Part shown: positions 55,542 to 64,000 of the stretch, in pieces | How positions within the stretch are numbered: the first letter of the stretch is position 1 | Layout: the number at the start of each line of letters is the position of its first letter | Assembly: GCF_002115825.1 (NCBI RefSeq) | Contig: NZ_JFJZ01000016.1 | Span: 1 to 64,000, forward strand | Reading direction: 5' to 3' | DNA length: 64,000 nt | Origin: Thalassospira sp. MCCC 1A01428 | GTDB taxonomy: Bacteria > Pseudomonadota > Alphaproteobacteria > Rhodospirillales > Thalassospiraceae | The notes under the pieces: generated by a model | What the model was told of the DNA's origin: nothing | What the model saw: the letters and a program-made list of their open reading frames with translations, nothing else | Databases searched by the model: none | Program-made: the position numbers and the translations under genes

Positions 55542-57734
55542 TCAGTTGATGGTTTCTGCCATATAGGTAGGCATCCAGCCTTCGTGGGCGTCGCGCAAAT
55601 CATCGAGTTCCAGCGGGTCTTCGCCTTCGATGGTGATGGCGGTGCCACCGGCATTGCCGATAATCACGGCATGGACATTGGCATTGGCTGCGGCGTTGAT
55701 CACGCTGTCAGGGTCGCGGGTGGCAACAATGTAACGGCCCTGGTCTTCCCCAAACAGCCATGCAATTTCGCTACCGCTTTCGGGCAGGTGCAAATCGGCA
55801 CCGATATTGCCCGCCAGGCACATTTCTGCAACGGCAACCAAAAGGCCCCCATCCGAAATGTCGTGGCAGGTCCGGACCACGTTGGCCGTGATCAGACCAC
55901 GCACCAGCGTGCCAACCCGTTTTTCCGAATTCAGGTCAACGGGGGGCGGTGCGCCTTCTTCGCGGCATTCGATGTTTTTAAGATAAACCGACTGGCCCAG
56001 TTCGCCCGTGGGCGACCCCAGCATAACCAGAACCGAATCCTTGCTTTTCAGGGCAATCGTTGCCATGCGGCCCACATCGGGAATAACGCCGACGCCGCCG
56101 ATTGCCGGGGTCGGCAAAATGCCTTCGCCGTTGGTTTCGTTGTAAAGCGATACGTTGCCCGAAACCACCGGAAAGTCCAGCGCAATACAGGCTTCGCCAA
56201 TGCCCTTACAGGCCCCGACAAACTGGCCCATGATGCGCGGGCGTTCGGGGTTGCCAAAGTTCATGTTATCGGTGATGGCAAGCGGGGTTGCGCCAACAGC
56301 TGTCAGGTTACGGTAGGCTTCGGCAACGGCCTGCATACCGCCCTGTACCGGGTCGGCCTTAACATAACGCGGGGTGCAGTCGGTGGTGACGGCAAGGCCC
56401 TTGCGGGTGTCGTGAACCCGGACAACAGCGGCATCACCGCCGGGGCGGACAACCGTATCGGCCATCACCATATGGTCATACTGTTCCCATATCCAGCGCC
56501 GCGACGACAAATCAGCCGAGCCCATCAGGGTTTTCAGGGCTTCGCTGTGCGGCATTTTCTGTTCGATGCTGTCGGCTGAAATGCGGTCCTGTTTCGGGGT
56601 TTCTTCCCACGGACGGTCATATTCCGGCGAGGCTTCGGCCAGCGGATCAATCGGCAGGTCGCCGGCAACATCGCCATGCCACATCAGGGTCATGCGTTTG
56701 CTGTCGGTCAGTTTGCCAATCACGGCAAAGTCCAGTTCCCACTTGTCGAAAATGGCCTTGGCGGCATCTTCGCAACCGGGTTTAAGCACCATCAGCATGC
56801 GTTCCTGCGATTCTGACAGCATCAGCTCGTAGGGGGTCATGCCTTCTTCGCGCATCGGTACTTTATCCAGCCACAGCTCGACACCGACGCCGCCCTTGGA
56901 TGCCATTTCAAACGAGGATGACGTAAGACCGGCAGCGCCCATATCCTGAATGGCGACGATCATGTCGGTTGCCATCAGTTCAAGGCAGGCTTCAAGCAGC
57001 AGTTTTTCGGTAAACGGGTCGCCAACCTGAACGGTCGGGCGTTTGTCGGCCGAATCATCATCAAATTCCGCCGAGGCCATGGTCGCCCCGTGAATGCCGT
57101 CACGCCCGGTTTTCGAGCCGACATAAACCACCGGATTACCAACACCCGCAGCGGCGGAATAGAAAATATTGTTGGTGTCAGCCAGACCAACGGTCATGGC
57201 ATTAACCAGAATATTGCCGTTATAGGACGGATGAAAATTGGTTTCTCCGCCGACGGTCGGAACACCCATGCAGTTGCCGTATCCACCAATGCCTTCAACC
57301 ACACCCGACAAAAGGTGGCGGGTTTTGGGGTGTTCGGGGGCACCAAAACGCAGGGCATTCAGGTTGGCAACCGGGCGCGCACCCATGGTGAACACATCAC
57401 GCATGATGCCGCCAACACCGGTTGCCGCACCCTGATAGGGTTCGATAAAGGACGGGTGGTTGTGGCTTTCCATTTTAAAAATGGCAGCCTGGCCGTCGCC
57501 AATGTCAATGACACCGGCATTTTCACCGGGGCCCTGAATAACCCAGGGCGCCTTGGTCGGCAGGGTTTTTAGCCATTTTTTCGATGATTTGTACGAGCAA
57601 TGCTCGGACCACATGACCGAAAAAATGCCAAGTTCTGTCAGGTTCGGCTCGCGCCCCATGATATCGAGAACAAGTTTGTATTCGTCATCTGTCAGGCCGT
57701 GGCTTTTAATAACGTCCGGGGTGATCTCGCTCAT
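55542..57734 (-). CDS. purL: Phosphoribosylformylglycinamidine synthase subunit PurL
   Basis: This is the ATP-dependent FGAR-to-FGAM step of purine synthesis. It has 730 residues, the small type that works with separate PurQ and PurS subunits, both encoded just upstream. Signatures include [35 protein letters not shown] and [11 protein letters not shown]. Its start overlaps the purQ stop by 4 bases. A repeated terminator follows. Confidence 0.97.
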   Translation of the reverse strand: MSEITPDVIKSHGLTDDEYKLVLDIMGREPNLTELGIFSVMWSEHCSYKSSKKWLKTLPTKAPWVIQGPGENAGVIDIGDGQAAIFKMESHNHPSFIEPYQGAATGVGGIMRDVFTMGARPVANLNALRFGAPEHPKTRHLLSGVVEGIGGYGNCMGVPTVGGETNFHPSYNGNILVNAMTVGLADTNNIFYSAAAGVGNPVVYVGSKTGRDGIHGATMASAEFDDDSADKRPTVQVGDPFTEKLLLEACLELMATDMIVAIQDMGAAGLTSSSFEMASKGGVGVELWLDKVPMREEGMTPYELMLSESQERMLMVLKPGCEDAAKAIFDKWELDFAVIGKLTDSKRMTLMWHGDVAGDLPIDPLAEASPEYDRPWEETPKQDRISADSIEQKMPHSEALKTLMGSADLSSRRWIWEQYDHMVMADTVVRPGGDAAVVRVHDTRKGLAVTTDCTPRYVKADPVQGGMQAVAEAYRNLTAVGATPLAITDNMNFGNPERPRIMGQFVGACKGIGEACIALDFPVVSGNVSLYNETNGEGILPTPAIGGVGVIPDVGRMATIALKSKDSVLVMLGSPTGELGQSVYLKNIECREEGAPPPVDLNSEKRVGTLVRGLITANVVRTCHDISDGGLLVAVAEMCLAGNIGADLHLPESGSEIAWLFGEDQGRYIVATRDPDSVINAAANANVHAVIIGNAGGTAITIEGEDPLELDDLRDAHEGWMPTYMAETIN

Positions 57735-58420
57735 GCCAGCGCCTCCATCAGCGAATCAAATATCATTGCACCGTGCGTACCGCGATGCAGCGGTTCGATC
57801 ACGCGTTCGGGGTGGGGCATCAGACCGAAAATACGGCGTTCTTCATCAACGATCCCGGCAATATTCGATACCGACCCGTTGATATTGGCAGCATCGGTTG
57901 CCTCGCCGTCGCTATCACAATAACGCAGGACAATTTGTCCTTCGCCCTTCAGGCGTTTAACGGTTTCAGCATCGGCAAAATAGTTGCCGTCATGGTGGGC
58001 AACCGGGATTTTGATGATTTCGCCGTTGTTAAAGCGGCTGGTAAAGATGCTGTCGGTGGTTTCGACCCGCAAATTCACATCCTTGCAGATGAATTTCAGA
58101 TCGCGGTTGCGCATCAGCGCACCTGGCAACAACCCGGCCTCGATCAAAATCTGGAAGCCGTTGCAAATACCCAGAACCGGGGTACCAGCCCTGGCGGCGG
58201 CAACAACAGCGCGCATGATCGGGCTGTTGGCGGCCATGGCGCCACAACGCAAATAGTCGCCATAGGAAAAACCGCCCGGCAGGACGATCAGATCGGTTTT
58301 GGGAAGGGTAGTTTCCCGATGCCACACCATATGCGGTGCGGTGCCCATCCGGTTCTGAAGGGCGACCTGGACATCCCGGTCGCAATTCGAACCGGGGAAT
58401 ACGATGACAGCAGCTTTCAC
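57731..58420 (-). CDS. purQ: Phosphoribosylformylglycinamidine synthase subunit PurQ
   Basis: This is the glutaminase subunit that feeds ammonia to PurL. It has 229 residues. The class I amidotransferase nucleophile Cys is in [19 protein letters not shown], and the His-Glu pair is in [12 protein letters not shown]. The gene lies between purS and purL, with a 4-base overlap to purL. Confidence 0.96.
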   Translation of the reverse strand: MKAAVIVFPGSNCDRDVQVALQNRMGTAPHMVWHRETTLPKTDLIVLPGGFSYGDYLRCGAMAANSPIMRAVVAAARAGTPVLGICNGFQILIEAGLLPGALMRNRDLKFICKDVNLRVETTDSIFTSRFNNGEIIKIPVAHHDGNYFADAETVKRLKGEGQIVLRYCDSDGEATDAANINGSVSNIAGIVDEERRIFGLMPHPERVIEPLHRGTHGAMIFDSLMEALA

Positions 58421-58482
58421 TGGCCAATCTCCCGTTTATTCGGGCGGGCTTTGGGGCGCTGTGCGCCTGGCCCGCGTCCGGT

Positions 58483-58725
58483 TCAAGCGATGATGTCGAT
58501 TTCGTAGTTTTCGATCACCGTATTGGCGAGCAGCTTTTCGCACATTTCGGTAACGTCGCTGTGGGCTTTGTCCACATCGGTACCGGTAAGTTCAAGTTCA
58601 ATAAACTTGCCCTGGCGGACATCTTCGACGCCGGCAAATCCCAGGCCTTGCAGGGCGTGATGAACTGCCTTGCCCTGCGGATCGAGGACACCGTTTTTCA
58701 GGGTGACATGAACACGTGCTTTCAC
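58483..58725 (-). CDS. purS: Phosphoribosylformylglycinamidine synthase subunit PurS
   Basis: This is the 80-residue bridging subunit of the PurLQS complex. The sequence KARVHVTLKNGVLDPQGKAV and the ending LLANTVIENYEIDI are typical. GTG 58725 is chosen for the AAGGAG upstream and the family start; the longer ORF from 58770 is not supported. Confidence 0.93.
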   Translation of the reverse strand: MKARVHVTLKNGVLDPQGKAVHHALQGLGFAGVEDVRQGKFIELELTGTDVDKAHSDVTEMCEKLLANTVIENYEIDIIA

Positions 58726-58820
58726 GAGAAGCTCCTTGGTTGGTTCGCAGTCGCCAAAGGCGATCGTCAATTAATTCAGACAATGCCGGTCGTACCACCG
58801 AGCCGGCGCATATATAATGA

Positions 58821-58844
58821 AAGGGCCGCGCAAGCGCGGCCCTT
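58821..58844 (-). terminator. Hairpin between purC and purS
   Basis: AAGGGCCGCGC (58821-58831) and GCGCGGCCCTT (58834-58844) pair over 11 bases with a 2-base loop. An AT-rich stretch follows on the minus strand instead of a T run, so it may only partly terminate or protect the purC end. Confidence 0.6.
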
Positions 58845-58849
58845 CGCAA

Positions 58850-59614
58850 TCAGGTCGTCGCATCTTTATTCAGCGACTCTATTTCGGCGGATTCAGGCAG
58901 GACACCAAGGCGGCGCGCCACTTCCTGATAGGCTTCCTCGACACCGCCCAGATCGCGGCGGAAGCGATCCTTGTCCATCTTTTCGTTGGTGATGGCATCC
59001 CACAGGCGGCAATTGTCGGGGCTGAATTCGTCAGCCAGAACCAGCTGTGAAAATTCGTTGTCGAAAATCCGGCCAAATTCCAGTTTGAAATCAACCAGTT
59101 TCAGGCCGATACCGCGCATCAGACCACACAGATAGTCATTGATGCGCAAGGAATAACCAACAATTTCTTCAAGTTCTTCGGGCGATGCCCAGCCAAGGGC
59201 AAGCACATGTTCGTCTGAAACCAGCGGGTCGCCAAGATCGTCGTCTTTATAATAGAATTCGACAATCGGACGCGGCAGTTTCATGCCTTCTTCAAGACCA
59301 AGACGTTTGGCCATGGAACCGGCGCAAATGTTGCGAACCACAACTTCAATCGGCACGATCTCGACCTTGCGAACCAGTTGTTCGCGCATGTTGAGGCGGC
59401 GAATGAAATGCGTCGGGATCCCGATTTCAGCCAGGCGATGCATCACGAATTCGGTGATCATATTGTTCAGAACGCCCTTGCCGGCAATGGTGCCGCGCTT
59501 CTGGGCGTTGAACGCGGTGGCATCATCCTTGAAATACTGGATGATCGTGCCTGGTTCTGTGCCTTCGTACAAAACCTTGGCTTTACCCTCGTAAATCGGT
59601 CGTTTTCTCGACAT
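58850..59614 (-). CDS. purC: Phosphoribosylaminoimidazole-succinocarboxamide synthase
   Basis: SAICAR synthase joins aspartate to CAIR with ATP in purine synthesis. It has 254 residues. The start [15 protein letters not shown]-like segment ([14 protein letters not shown]), [37 protein letters not shown] and DFKLEFGR are clear signatures. ATG 59614 ([10 protein letters not shown]) is used; the ORF extends to 59704 without support. It is the first gene of the purC-purS-purQ-purL order. Confidence 0.96.
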   Translation of the reverse strand: MSRKRPIYEGKAKVLYEGTEPGTIIQYFKDDATAFNAQKRGTIAGKGVLNNMITEFVMHRLAEIGIPTHFIRRLNMREQLVRKVEIVPIEVVVRNICAGSMAKRLGLEEGMKLPRPIVEFYYKDDDLGDPLVSDEHVLALGWASPEELEEIVGYSLRINDYLCGLMRGIGLKLVDFKLEFGRIFDNEFSQLVLADEFSPDNCRLWDAITNEKMDKDRFRRDLGGVEEAYQEVARRLGVLPESAEIESLNKDATT

Positions 59615-59761
59615 CTGGCGGGATCTTTCACATTTTGGCAGTTGGGGCAGGCCCATGCACCCTGGAAACGCCCTTCCTATAGCAGTGCTGGCCTGGAAAC
59701 TCAATTGTCGCGTAAGGTCTATTTACGCAGGTTTGATAATCAAATTCTGCAACGTTCGGGT

Positions 59762-60541
59762 CTAAATTTCAACTGGCTGGAACGGCGCGTGGTCGGGCTG
59801 GCCATTGGCAAACAGCCAAACCGGCCGACGGGGCAGTTCATTTTCGACAACAGGTATACCAGGAAGCCCTATCAGGGACGAGCAAACAGTTTCAAATCCG
59901 ATGTTGCTGCGCACCAGCATGGCGTCCCCGCGAATATCGTGATGATCGACATCGGGCGGCAAAATACCGGTGTCGGCCATTAATGCTTGCCAGGCGAACC
60001 AGTCGTCGGCTTCGGGGTTGGGAACGGGCGCACTGATAAACCGGGGCAAATTGCGCGCCGTGCGTTCGCTGTTTTTGGTGTCGTTAATGTCATGCGCTGT
60101 CAGAATTGAAAATCCTTCGGGGATTTCATGGATTTCGATTTTGCCCGTACCACGGTTTGCCAGCCAATAGGCATCGCGGTTATCGGCAATAACCATGTTG
60201 AACGGGCGATAGGCGTCACCATCAAGGGCCGCCAGTGACTGGGCGGCGACAATGGCGTCGGCATGGTCGAGTGCCTCAAGCGGTAATTCCCCGCGTGATC
60301 GTTTGTCGTCTGCCGGGCCAAGGGTGCCATAGCGGTTTAAAACCGCAGCCACCACACCTTCTTCGTTCATGCCCAGCCATGTGCCTCCGCCCAGTTCGTC
60401 CAGCCCGGCAATAACATCGGGGCGGTCATCCCAGTGGCGGGCAGGGGGCTGCCAGGGGCGGTTCTTCATTTCGTCACGATTGGCGCCGATCAGGACTGGC
60501 CATTCGTGGTCGGGGCGTCGTAAAATAATGACTGTACACAT
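59762..60541 (-). CDS. NRDE family (TANGO2-like) protein
   Basis: This is a 259-residue protein with the NRDE signature at residues 21-24 (IGANRDEM) and a conserved N-terminal MCTVII start. TANGO2-like proteins have been linked to haem or lipid handling in eukaryotes, but the bacterial role is not settled. ATG 60541 is preferred to 60553 because it places Cys at position 2. It is a single gene, divergent from the zeta subunit gene. Confidence 0.85.
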   Translation of the reverse strand: MCTVIILRRPDHEWPVLIGANRDEMKNRPWQPPARHWDDRPDVIAGLDELGGGTWLGMNEEGVVAAVLNRYGTLGPADDKRSRGELPLEALDHADAIVAAQSLAALDGDAYRPFNMVIADNRDAYWLANRGTGKIEIHEIPEGFSILTAHDINDTKNSERTARNLPRFISAPVPNPEADDWFAWQALMADTGILPPDVDHHDIRGDAMLVRSNIGFETVCSSLIGLPGIPVVENELPRRPVWLFANGQPDHAPFQPVEI

Positions 60542-60686
60542 GTTCCAGATCAAAGCCGTTCGAGGTGGTATTTGTCAAATTGAAAAGAAAAAACAGGTTC
60601 GTCGCGTGACAAAGACTGTTATCGGCCACAGATATATAGGCAAGACAGGATATATCGCTACTGGCCCAATGGAAAGGGAGGCACCC

Positions 60687-61001
60687 ATGAGCAAAATGTC
60701 GGATCGTGAACGCGGGTTTGAAGCCAAATACAGCTTTGATCTGGAGCAGAACTTTCGTGTCGAAGCCCATTTATATAAATTACTGGCAATGTGGGCCGGG
60801 CGCGAAATGGGCATGAATGATGCGCAATGCGCACAATATGCCCATAAAATTATCGGCGATGTTGTTGCCGACCCCCGTGAAAACGGGGTGGTTGTTGCCA
60901 TTCTGGCTGACTTCGCCCGCCACAATATCGATATGACGATATCGCAATTAACCACCAGACTAGAGGAATTGCGCCCACAGGCACGGGCAGAAGTTCTGTA
61001 A
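60687..61001 (+). CDS. F1-ATPase inhibitor zeta subunit (DUF1476)
   Basis: This is a 104-residue protein of DUF1476. In Paracoccus this family was shown to be an inhibitor of F1Fo-ATPase unique to alphaproteobacteria. The sequence DRERGFEAKYSFDLEQNFRV, WAGREMG and the C-terminal DFARHNIDMTISQL are typical. ATG 60687 follows AAAGGGAGG; the ORF to 60369 is not real. It is a single gene. Confidence 0.88.
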   Translation: MSKMSDRERGFEAKYSFDLEQNFRVEAHLYKLLAMWAGREMGMNDAQCAQYAHKIIGDVVADPRENGVVVAILADFARHNIDMTISQLTTRLEELRPQARAEVL

Positions 61002-61029
61002 AACCGGATGCATGGATGGTTCTTGAGAG

Positions 61030-61061
61030 GCGTTTTATTCATCAAATTGAATAAAACGCCC
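61030..61061. repeat. Perfect AT-rich palindrome downstream of the zeta subunit gene
   Basis: GGCGTTTTATTC (61030-61041) and GAATAAAACGCC (61050-61061) pair over 12 bases around ATCAAATT. There is no T run after it, so it may be a weak terminator or a binding site. Confidence 0.6.
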
Positions 61062-61135
61062 CAAATTAACCAGTTGGGATTTGCAAACTACTAGGGGCTC
61101 GCTTATTCTGCATGTCCAATCGACTTTGGTCGGAA

Positions 61136-61156
61136 TTGTCATCGCATAAGTGACAA
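61136..61156. promoter_or_regulatory. Palindrome in the upstream region of the second LuxR-type regulator
   Basis: TTGTCA (61136-61141) and TGACAA (61151-61156) form an inverted repeat with a 9-base spacer, about 64 bases before the regulator start. It could be an operator. Confidence 0.35.
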
Positions 61157-61219
61157 CATATAAACATGTATACGGTTTGGGGCAAAATGCCTTGCATCCG
61201 CTAGAGAAAGGCGAGAGTT

Positions 61220-61900
61220 TTGCGTATCCTTCTTGCAGATGATCACGATCTGGTCCGTGAGGCGTTATCTCTTTTATTCCAGCAGTATTTCGAAGAGTGC
61301 GAAGTCGTCGAGGCTGGTTCTCTTGAGCCTGCGCTGGAAAAGATTGATCCGGAAAATCCGTTTGACCTGATTTTGCTTGATCTTCGTATGCCGGGCATGA
61401 ACGGGTTGGACGGTTTAAGGATAACGCTTGACAAGGTTGGGGTCGGGGTTCCTGTCGTGCTGCTTTCCGGCGCATATAACGGCGAAGATGTTCGCCATGC
61501 GATCGAAAATGGTGCACAGGGTTTTATTCCGAAAACCTTGCGGGGCGAAGCCCTGGCAAATGCCATTCGGCTGGTTCTGGCCGGGGAAAAATACCTGCCA
61601 TCCAGCATCCTGAGCAATTTTGCCGAAGGATTTGGTAATAAAAACGAACATGGCAGCATGCGCCATGCCGGCCAGTTTGGCGTTGATGGCGATTTTGCCC
61701 GTCTGACGCCGCGCGAACGCGAAGTGCTGGCGTTGTTGTCCGAGGGGCGACCTAACAAGGATATCGCCCGTCATCTCGATTTGCGTGAAATCACGGTTAA
61801 ATATCATCTTAAAAACGTTTATCGCAAACTGCATGTGTCCAACCGGGCACAGGCTGTAAAAATTGCGTTAGAAGATATGGCGCGATCAGGTTCTTTGTAG
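61220..61900 (+). CDS. LuxR/NarL-family response regulator
   Basis: This is a 226-residue regulator with a receiver domain (ILLADDHDLVREAL; acceptor Asp54 in ILLDLRMPGMNG) and a C-terminal helix-turn-helix (LTPREREVLALLSEGRPNKDIA, REITVKYHLKNVYRKLHVSN). It is a paralogue of the regulator at 16523-17188. No kinase lies beside it, so it is an orphan here. The start is TTG 61220. A terminator follows. Confidence 0.9.
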   Translation: MRILLADDHDLVREALSLLFQQYFEECEVVEAGSLEPALEKIDPENPFDLILLDLRMPGMNGLDGLRITLDKVGVGVPVVLLSGAYNGEDVRHAIENGAQGFIPKTLRGEALANAIRLVLAGEKYLPSSILSNFAEGFGNKNEHGSMRHAGQFGVDGDFARLTPREREVLALLSEGRPNKDIARHLDLREITVKYHLKNVYRKLHVSNRAQAVKIALEDMARSGSL

Positions 61901-61938
61901 TATTTCTGACAAAGGCAGCGGTGAAAACGCTTTGTATT

Positions 61939-61969
61939 CCGGCCCGTTTTGCGGGCCGGTTTTATTTTG
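61939..61969 (+). terminator. Terminator after the LuxR-type regulator
   Basis: CCGGCCCG (61939-61946) and CGGGCCGG (61952-61959) pair over 8 bases around TTTTG, followed by TTTTATTTTG. Confidence 0.88.
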
Positions 61970-62030
61970 TGCAAGCCGCAGTTCCCTCGGTTTTTTTTAA
62001 GGGGATTTTCCCCGGTGAACGAGGTTGAAC

Positions 62031-62741
62031 ATGACGAAAATCTGCATTGCCCTGATCGGCGATTTTAACCCTGCCGTTACCGCCCATCAGGCCATTCCCG
62101 CCGCCATCGATATCGCCGCAACTGCCAATGGCTGTGATGCCAGCATTGAATGGATCCCTACGGTGCGGCTGGCCGATGATGACGTGCAAACTTTGCTGGC
62201 CGGTTTTTCGGGTATCTGGTGTGTGCCAGCCAGCCCGTATGACAGCATGGAAGGCGCCCTGTTTGCCATTCGGTATGCCCGCGAACATAACGTGCCGTTT
62301 TTAGGCACTTGTGGCGGGTATCAGCATGCGGTGCTGGAATATGCCCGTAACGTGTTAGGGTTATCTGATGCTGATAATGCCGAGACAAACCCCGATGCGG
62401 CCTTGCCCCTGATCGCGCCGCTGGTATGCGCCCTGATCGATCAGGCTGGTGATATCAAGCTGGCCCCGCACAGCAGGATCGCTAAATATTACGGTGCAGT
62501 TTCCGTCAATGAAACCTATCGCTGCAGTTACGGGTTCGCCCGGGAATATGTGCCCCTATTTGCGCAAAGTGACCTGGTTGTCAGCGCGTGGGATGATCAC
62601 GACGATCCGCGTGCAATTGAATTGCGGGATCATTCGTTTTTCATCGGTACGGCGTTTCAACCCGAACGATCAGCCCTGAAAGGCGAAACCCACCCGTTGA
62701 TTTCGGCCTTTGTTAAGGCGGCGGCCAATATGGCCGCTTAA
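62031..62741 (+). CDS. Stand-alone CTP synthase C-terminal-like amidotransferase fold protein
   Basis: This is a 236-residue protein resembling the class I amidotransferase part of CTP synthase, from a family I know as CTP synthase C-terminal region-related (some members have selenocysteine). The nucleophile is Cys94 in FLGTCGGYQHAV. The His of the usual FHPE motif is Gln210 in FQPE, so the full triad is missing. ATG 62031 follows GAGG. No synthetase partner is adjacent. Its reaction is unknown. Confidence 0.75.
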   Translation: MTKICIALIGDFNPAVTAHQAIPAAIDIAATANGCDASIEWIPTVRLADDDVQTLLAGFSGIWCVPASPYDSMEGALFAIRYAREHNVPFLGTCGGYQHAVLEYARNVLGLSDADNAETNPDAALPLIAPLVCALIDQAGDIKLAPHSRIAKYYGAVSVNETYRCSYGFAREYVPLFAQSDLVVSAWDDHDDPRAIELRDHSFFIGTAFQPERSALKGETHPLISAFVKAAANMAA

Positions 62742-62766
62742 GGAACACCTGGGATCCATTAAAAAG

Positions 62767-62795
62767 AGCCCCCCGTTTCTTATTAACGGGGGGCT
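62767..62795. terminator. Terminator after the amidotransferase-like gene
   Basis: AGCCCCCCGTT (62767-62777) and AACGGGGGGCT (62785-62795) pair over 11 bases around a 7-base loop, between convergent genes. Confidence 0.85.
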
Positions 62796-62899
62796 TTGAT
62801 GTTCCTGTTGGATGTCACAGGAACCAGCCCGCTGGTTGAGAGCGGACAATTATTGTGTGGTGCCCTGGTAAGGCCAGGGAAATGGCGGGGAAGGGGCAA

Positions 62900-63823
62900 T
62901 CAGACCAGGCATTTTTGGTGGCACTGCGCTTTGGTTTCCGGTTGGGGCTGGCGGCCGGTTTGCATGGTGAAAACACCCGCCAGAATGGCAATTGTTGCAA
63001 CCACGTCGATTCCGTGCAGCGGTTCCCCCGCCAGTGCGCAGCCAATGAACAGGGCCACGACCGGTGGAATATAGGTAACACTGGCTGCCGTTACAGCGCC
63101 CAGCTTTTGCACGATCAGATAATACAGGATGTACGCCATACCGGTGCCAACCGCGCCAAGACCAACGATCAGGCCAATGGCGGCTTTTGGCTCGTTAAAA
63201 ATTGCGCCGGCACCGTTCATATCCACGGTTACCAATAATGCGATTGCACCCAGCCCCATTTGATAAGTACACAGCGCCGCCGGGGCAATGCCCAATGGAC
63301 TGATAAATTTGCGGGCATAAACAAAGGATGCGCCCAGGCTTAACGACCCAAGAACAATGTATAGCACCCCAAACGGGTCCACCGTGCCAAGCCCGGTTTC
63401 CCAGGGCCGCGCAATGACAAGTACCCCGGCAAAGCCCAGCGCCATTCCGCCGATGGAGCGTCGATTTAAAGGTTCACTTCGCAAAAACACCAGCGCGCAC
63501 AGGCACGAAAATAACGGGATTGCCCCGCTGAGCATGCCTGCAACACTGGACAGCAACAAAATGGTACCCTTGGCAAATGCCAGATAATAAAGGGCCGTCG
63601 CCAAACCTGCCATGGCAAGAAAATGGTGGGCATGGCGCAAATGCCACCATTTCAATACCCGGGTGGCGAGGGCAAAGACCAGTACCGGGATAACCCCCGA
63701 TACCACGCGCAATAAAACGATTTGCGCGGGGGTAATATGCGCCGCAGCCCAATGGGTGAAAATAAAGGGCGTTCCCCAAATCAGGCCAAGGATAATATAG
63801 GCGATATATCCGGTATTCTTCAT
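62900..63823 (-). CDS. EamA/DMT-family transporter
   Basis: This is a 307-residue inner-membrane protein of the drug/metabolite transporter superfamily with about ten hydrophobic segments and an internal EamA repeat. It begins GYIAYIILGLIWGTPFIFTHWA, and the second half has YVRKF/SPLGIAPAALCTYQMG-like and YIPPVVALFIGCALAGEPLHG segments. The substrate is unknown. It is divergent from a LysR gene at the window edge. Confidence 0.87.
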   Translation of the reverse strand: MKNTGYIAYIILGLIWGTPFIFTHWAAAHITPAQIVLLRVVSGVIPVLVFALATRVLKWWHLRHAHHFLAMAGLATALYYLAFAKGTILLLSSVAGMLSGAIPLFSCLCALVFLRSEPLNRRSIGGMALGFAGVLVIARPWETGLGTVDPFGVLYIVLGSLSLGASFVYARKFISPLGIAPAALCTYQMGLGAIALLVTVDMNGAGAIFNEPKAAIGLIVGLGAVGTGMAYILYYLIVQKLGAVTAASVTYIPPVVALFIGCALAGEPLHGIDVVATIAILAGVFTMQTGRQPQPETKAQCHQKCLV

Positions 63824-63927
63824 GGCAAATCCGTTGGGTGAAGGGCTGAATTTAACCGTGATTGTAGAAGCCCGTCATATCGGCTACAAATCATGTTATC
63901 TGATGTATAAAGTAGAAAAACTATATC

Positions 63928-64000
63928 ATGTCTGATGTTCCGCCCTTAAAAGCACTGCATGCGTTTGATGCAGCTATGCGATTGAATAGTTTTTCTCTGG
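63928..64000 (+). CDS. LysR-family regulator, N-terminal part only
   Basis: This runs past the window edge. The 24 visible residues, MSDVPPLKALHAFDAAMRLN followed by SFSL, match the start of the GcvA-type LysR winged helix (ALHAFDAAMR). It is divergent from the EamA transporter gene and probably regulates it. Confidence 0.75.
   Translation, partial: MSDVPPLKALHAFDAAMRLNSFSL

Noticed and set aside
55584-56579. 331-codon ORF antisense to purL
   Set aside because: It is a shadow of purL without a start site or domain.

Overview
This window looks like a stretch of chromosome from a marine alphaproteobacterium of the order Rhodospirillales, possibly Thalassospira-like. That is an inference from gene order and protein style, not from a database match. 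The supporting signs are the conserved alphaproteobacterial block dcd/murA/hisG/hisD/UPF0262/phosphatase/infA/maf/RNase G/yacG, the F1-ATPase zeta subunit, the hflK-hflC-DUF2065-degP order, an AcuI-type acrylyl-CoA reductase, and a purC-purS-purQ-purL operon. Nearly all of it is core chromosome. I see no prophage, CRISPR array, rRNA operon or intact insertion sequence.

Layout. 0-6 kb: glyQ-glyS and ppdK. 6-7 kb: an overlapping gene pair that looks like a non-canonical HicAB-like toxin-antitoxin module, framed by terminators. 7-12 kb: a ygfZ-type folate-binding protein and four glycosyltransferases (lipopolysaccharide or other surface glycan). 12-20.6 kb: small membrane proteins, acuI, a hybrid histidine kinase convergent with a LuxR-type regulator, a degenerate metalloprotease-like protein, a UDP-glucuronate epimerase-like gene and an unrecognised protein. 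20.8-21 kb: two identical tRNA-Thr genes. 21-30 kb: the conserved dcd to yacG block and tRNA-Phe. 30-40 kb: CYTH-CHAD protein, photolyase, a MocR regulator divergent from a flavin-binding protein, psuG, an ASCH protein and a LysR/MFS pair. 40-45 kb: ilvC, ilvN, ilvB, miaA and a GST. 45.8-46.6 kb: a Phd-PIN toxin-antitoxin pair. 46.7-53 kb: serB, degP, DUF2065, hflC, hflK and mrp. 53-55.5 kb: an SDR/LysR pair and a nested inverted-repeat element. 55.5-61 kb: purL, purQ, purS, purC, a TANGO2-like protein and the zeta subunit. 61-64 kb: a second LuxR-type regulator, an orphan amidotransferase-like protein, an EamA transporter and the start of a LysR gene cut by the window edge.

How the genes work together. 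The housekeeping themes are translation (glyQS, infA, miaA, tRNAs), purine, histidine and branched-chain amino acid synthesis, envelope glycan assembly, and membrane protein quality control (HflKC, DegP). The unusual layer is several proteins that keep a recognisable fold but have lost a key catalytic residue: the MocR lysine, the first His of a HExxH motif, one PIN aspartate, and the amidotransferase His. To this are added the 6 kb toxin-antitoxin candidate and the 55 kb palindromic element. All assignments are by reading the sequence. No searches were run.
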